From assembly GCA_004009845.1 (NCBI GenBank), contig RMBW01000031.1, forward strand, positions 218,606 to 282,605: DNA of 64,000 nucleotides, given 5' to 3'. Position 1 is the stretch's first letter. The number at the start of each line of letters is the position of its first letter. This DNA is from Davidsoniella eucalypti. Lineage: Eukaryota; Ascomycota; Sordariomycetes; Microascales; Ceratocystidaceae. Shown piece by piece: positions 63,066 through 64,000 of the stretch. Below the pieces are notes generated by a model. It did not search any database. It was not told the DNA's origin and saw nothing but the letters and a program-made list of their open reading frames with translations. The position numbers were made by a program, and so were the translations under genes.

Positions 63066-63924
63066 GGTACTATGACGAAGAAATTGCTACTGCAGCGAAG
63101 ATTCTTGAAACTCAACTGCCACATCACTAGTAGCACAAACCATCTTCAAGATGGTATCAAGGCATCTCTGTCCGAGAAGATCGAGAAACGCTCTGAGAGA
63201 CTTGGACGTGATGCGCAGTACATCAAAACCCTGCAGATCTCGAGACTGCCCCGCAACCTGACGTCCACTTCGTTCGTTTCTTCTGGAAGCGCGATGCCAA
63301 AAAGAAGGCCAAGATTATGCGCAAAGTCACATTCCCCCAGGAACTAGATCTCACCGAGTATTGCACCCCGAGTTACGGGAGATGTTAGTCCCCGTCCGTG
63401 ACAAGATCCGCGAAGTCCGTAAAGATGAAATGGATATTGAGCGTGCTCGCAAGCGGAGAAAGGTGGGTTGTTTCATCAGAGGCCCCAGGTCCTAGCACAT
63501 CTAACTCTGGCGCGGGCGGCGATGTTGACATGGGAGAGACATTCAAGACCGATGCGCAGGTTGAAGAAGAGAAGGATCTAGCTTTGAAAAAGGCCAAGGG
63601 CGAACTTAAAGCTCTGTTGAACCCTGAGATGACGGCTGACGTTGGTGCCAACCAGACCGGTCTTTATGAACTGCGTGGCATCATCACTCATCAGGGCGCT
63701 AGTGCCGATAGTGGACACTACACGGCGTATGTGAAGAAAGATGCCGTGACTGACCCAAGACTGGAAAGAAGATCGAAGATGGCAACTGGTGGTGGTTCAA
63801 CGACGATAAGGTTTCAGAGGTGGCAGCGGAGAAGATCGAGGGTCTGTCTGGTGGCGGCGAGACACATTCGGCGCTGGTACTTTTATACCGTGCTGTGCCC
63901 CTGTCTCTTAGTGAGGAGAACTAG
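63066..63924 (+). pseudogene. ubp6: Ubp6/USP14 deubiquitinase, 3' half with multiple -1 frameshifts
   Basis: Pieces in order: DEEIATA; FLKLNCHITSSTN; SEKIEKRSERLGRDAQY; ISRLPRNLT; HFVRFFWKRDAKKKAKIM; RKVTFPQELDL; VRDKIREVRK; GLYELRGIITHQGASADSGH with the catalytic His (TAYVKK); WWWFNDDKVSEV; and LYRAVP, ending SLSEEN-stop at 63922. Linking them needs about six single-base insertions (near 63072, 63105, 63264, 63366, 63470, 63757). The N-terminal ubiquitin-like domain and catalytic Cys box are missing. Ubp6 trims ubiquitin chains at the proteasome. Either a decayed copy joined to vps15, or a functional gene with uncorrected assembly errors. The splice structure of the acidic linker (63480-63560) is unclear. 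Confidence 0.82.
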
Positions 63925-64000
63925 TCGGTTTGTATGAGATTATGCAAGGCAGCATGCATGCGCCATAGAATGAGAAGAATGATACCATTGAAGTAGCCTT
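63925..64000. other. right-edge flank
   Basis: Short sequence after the Ubp6-like stop; nothing recognised. Confidence 0.5.

Overview
The window looks like nuclear DNA of a filamentous ascomycete (Pezizomycotina-type). Genes are sparse and carry short spliceosomal introns with GTAAGT/GTATGT-like donors and YAG acceptors. The recognisable proteins are standard fungal ones: a LIM-RhoGAP, a CLASP/Stu1, the catalytic subunit of mitochondrial NAD-isocitrate dehydrogenase, and Vps15. tRNA-Ser and tRNA-Pro are intron-bearing. Intergenic DNA is AT-rich and full of transposon debris. The species is not identifiable from sequence alone.

Layout. 0.2-4.1 kb is a rearranged non-LTR retrotransposon: its reverse transcriptase reads on + while its restriction-like endonuclease segment is inverted on -. 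A second, LINE-like fragment follows and ends 2 bp before tRNA-Ser(CGA) (4702). 4.8-10.3 kb is gene-poor with one orphan Ty3/gypsy scrap. 10.8-14.8 kb (-) is a six-exon LIM-RhoGAP whose frame continues past a UAG for 158 more codons. 14.9-19.6 kb has no gene; a deletion derivative of the first retroelement (19.60-19.84 kb) precedes initiator tRNA-Met (19899). 20.4-23.8 kb (-) is CLASP/Stu1, divergent from a cytosolic-looking basic-secretory-protein-family metallopeptidase (25.1 kb, +). 26.4-27.7 kb (-) is an acidic single-pass membrane protein and 31.7-32.2 kb (-) a 66-residue two-exon protein. tRNA-Pro(TGG) lies at 36.5 kb (-) and IDH2 at 38.2-40.1 kb (+).

40.6-47.7 kb is a transposon graveyard: a Fot1/pogo-type element with 49-50 bp terminal inverted repeats but no catalytic core, a pair of inverted repeats, a gypsy chromodomain integrase tail, a HARBI-type transposase, and a broken Tad-like LINE ORF1 interrupted by foreign sequence.

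49.4-57.5 kb is the most unusual part: four copies (+,+,-,+) of a 51-codon gene for a CxxC-x14-CxxC zinc-ribbon-like microprotein. Each has the same promoter layout (TATA box 207-216 bp before the ATG). The codons have diverged almost only at silent positions, so the tiny protein appears to be under selection. I do not recognise a characterised family for it.

58.9-63.05 kb (-) is Vps15 lacking most of its kinase domain. It abuts head-to-head the 3' half of a Ubp6/USP14 gene (63.06-63.92 kb, +) that carries about six single-base deletions: either a recent pseudogene junction or a poorly polished assembly edge.

The housekeeping genes do not form one pathway. Cytoskeletal polarity (LIM-RhoGAP, CLASP), mitochondrial metabolism (IDH2) and endosomal/autophagic PI3-kinase signalling (Vps15) simply lie near one another.
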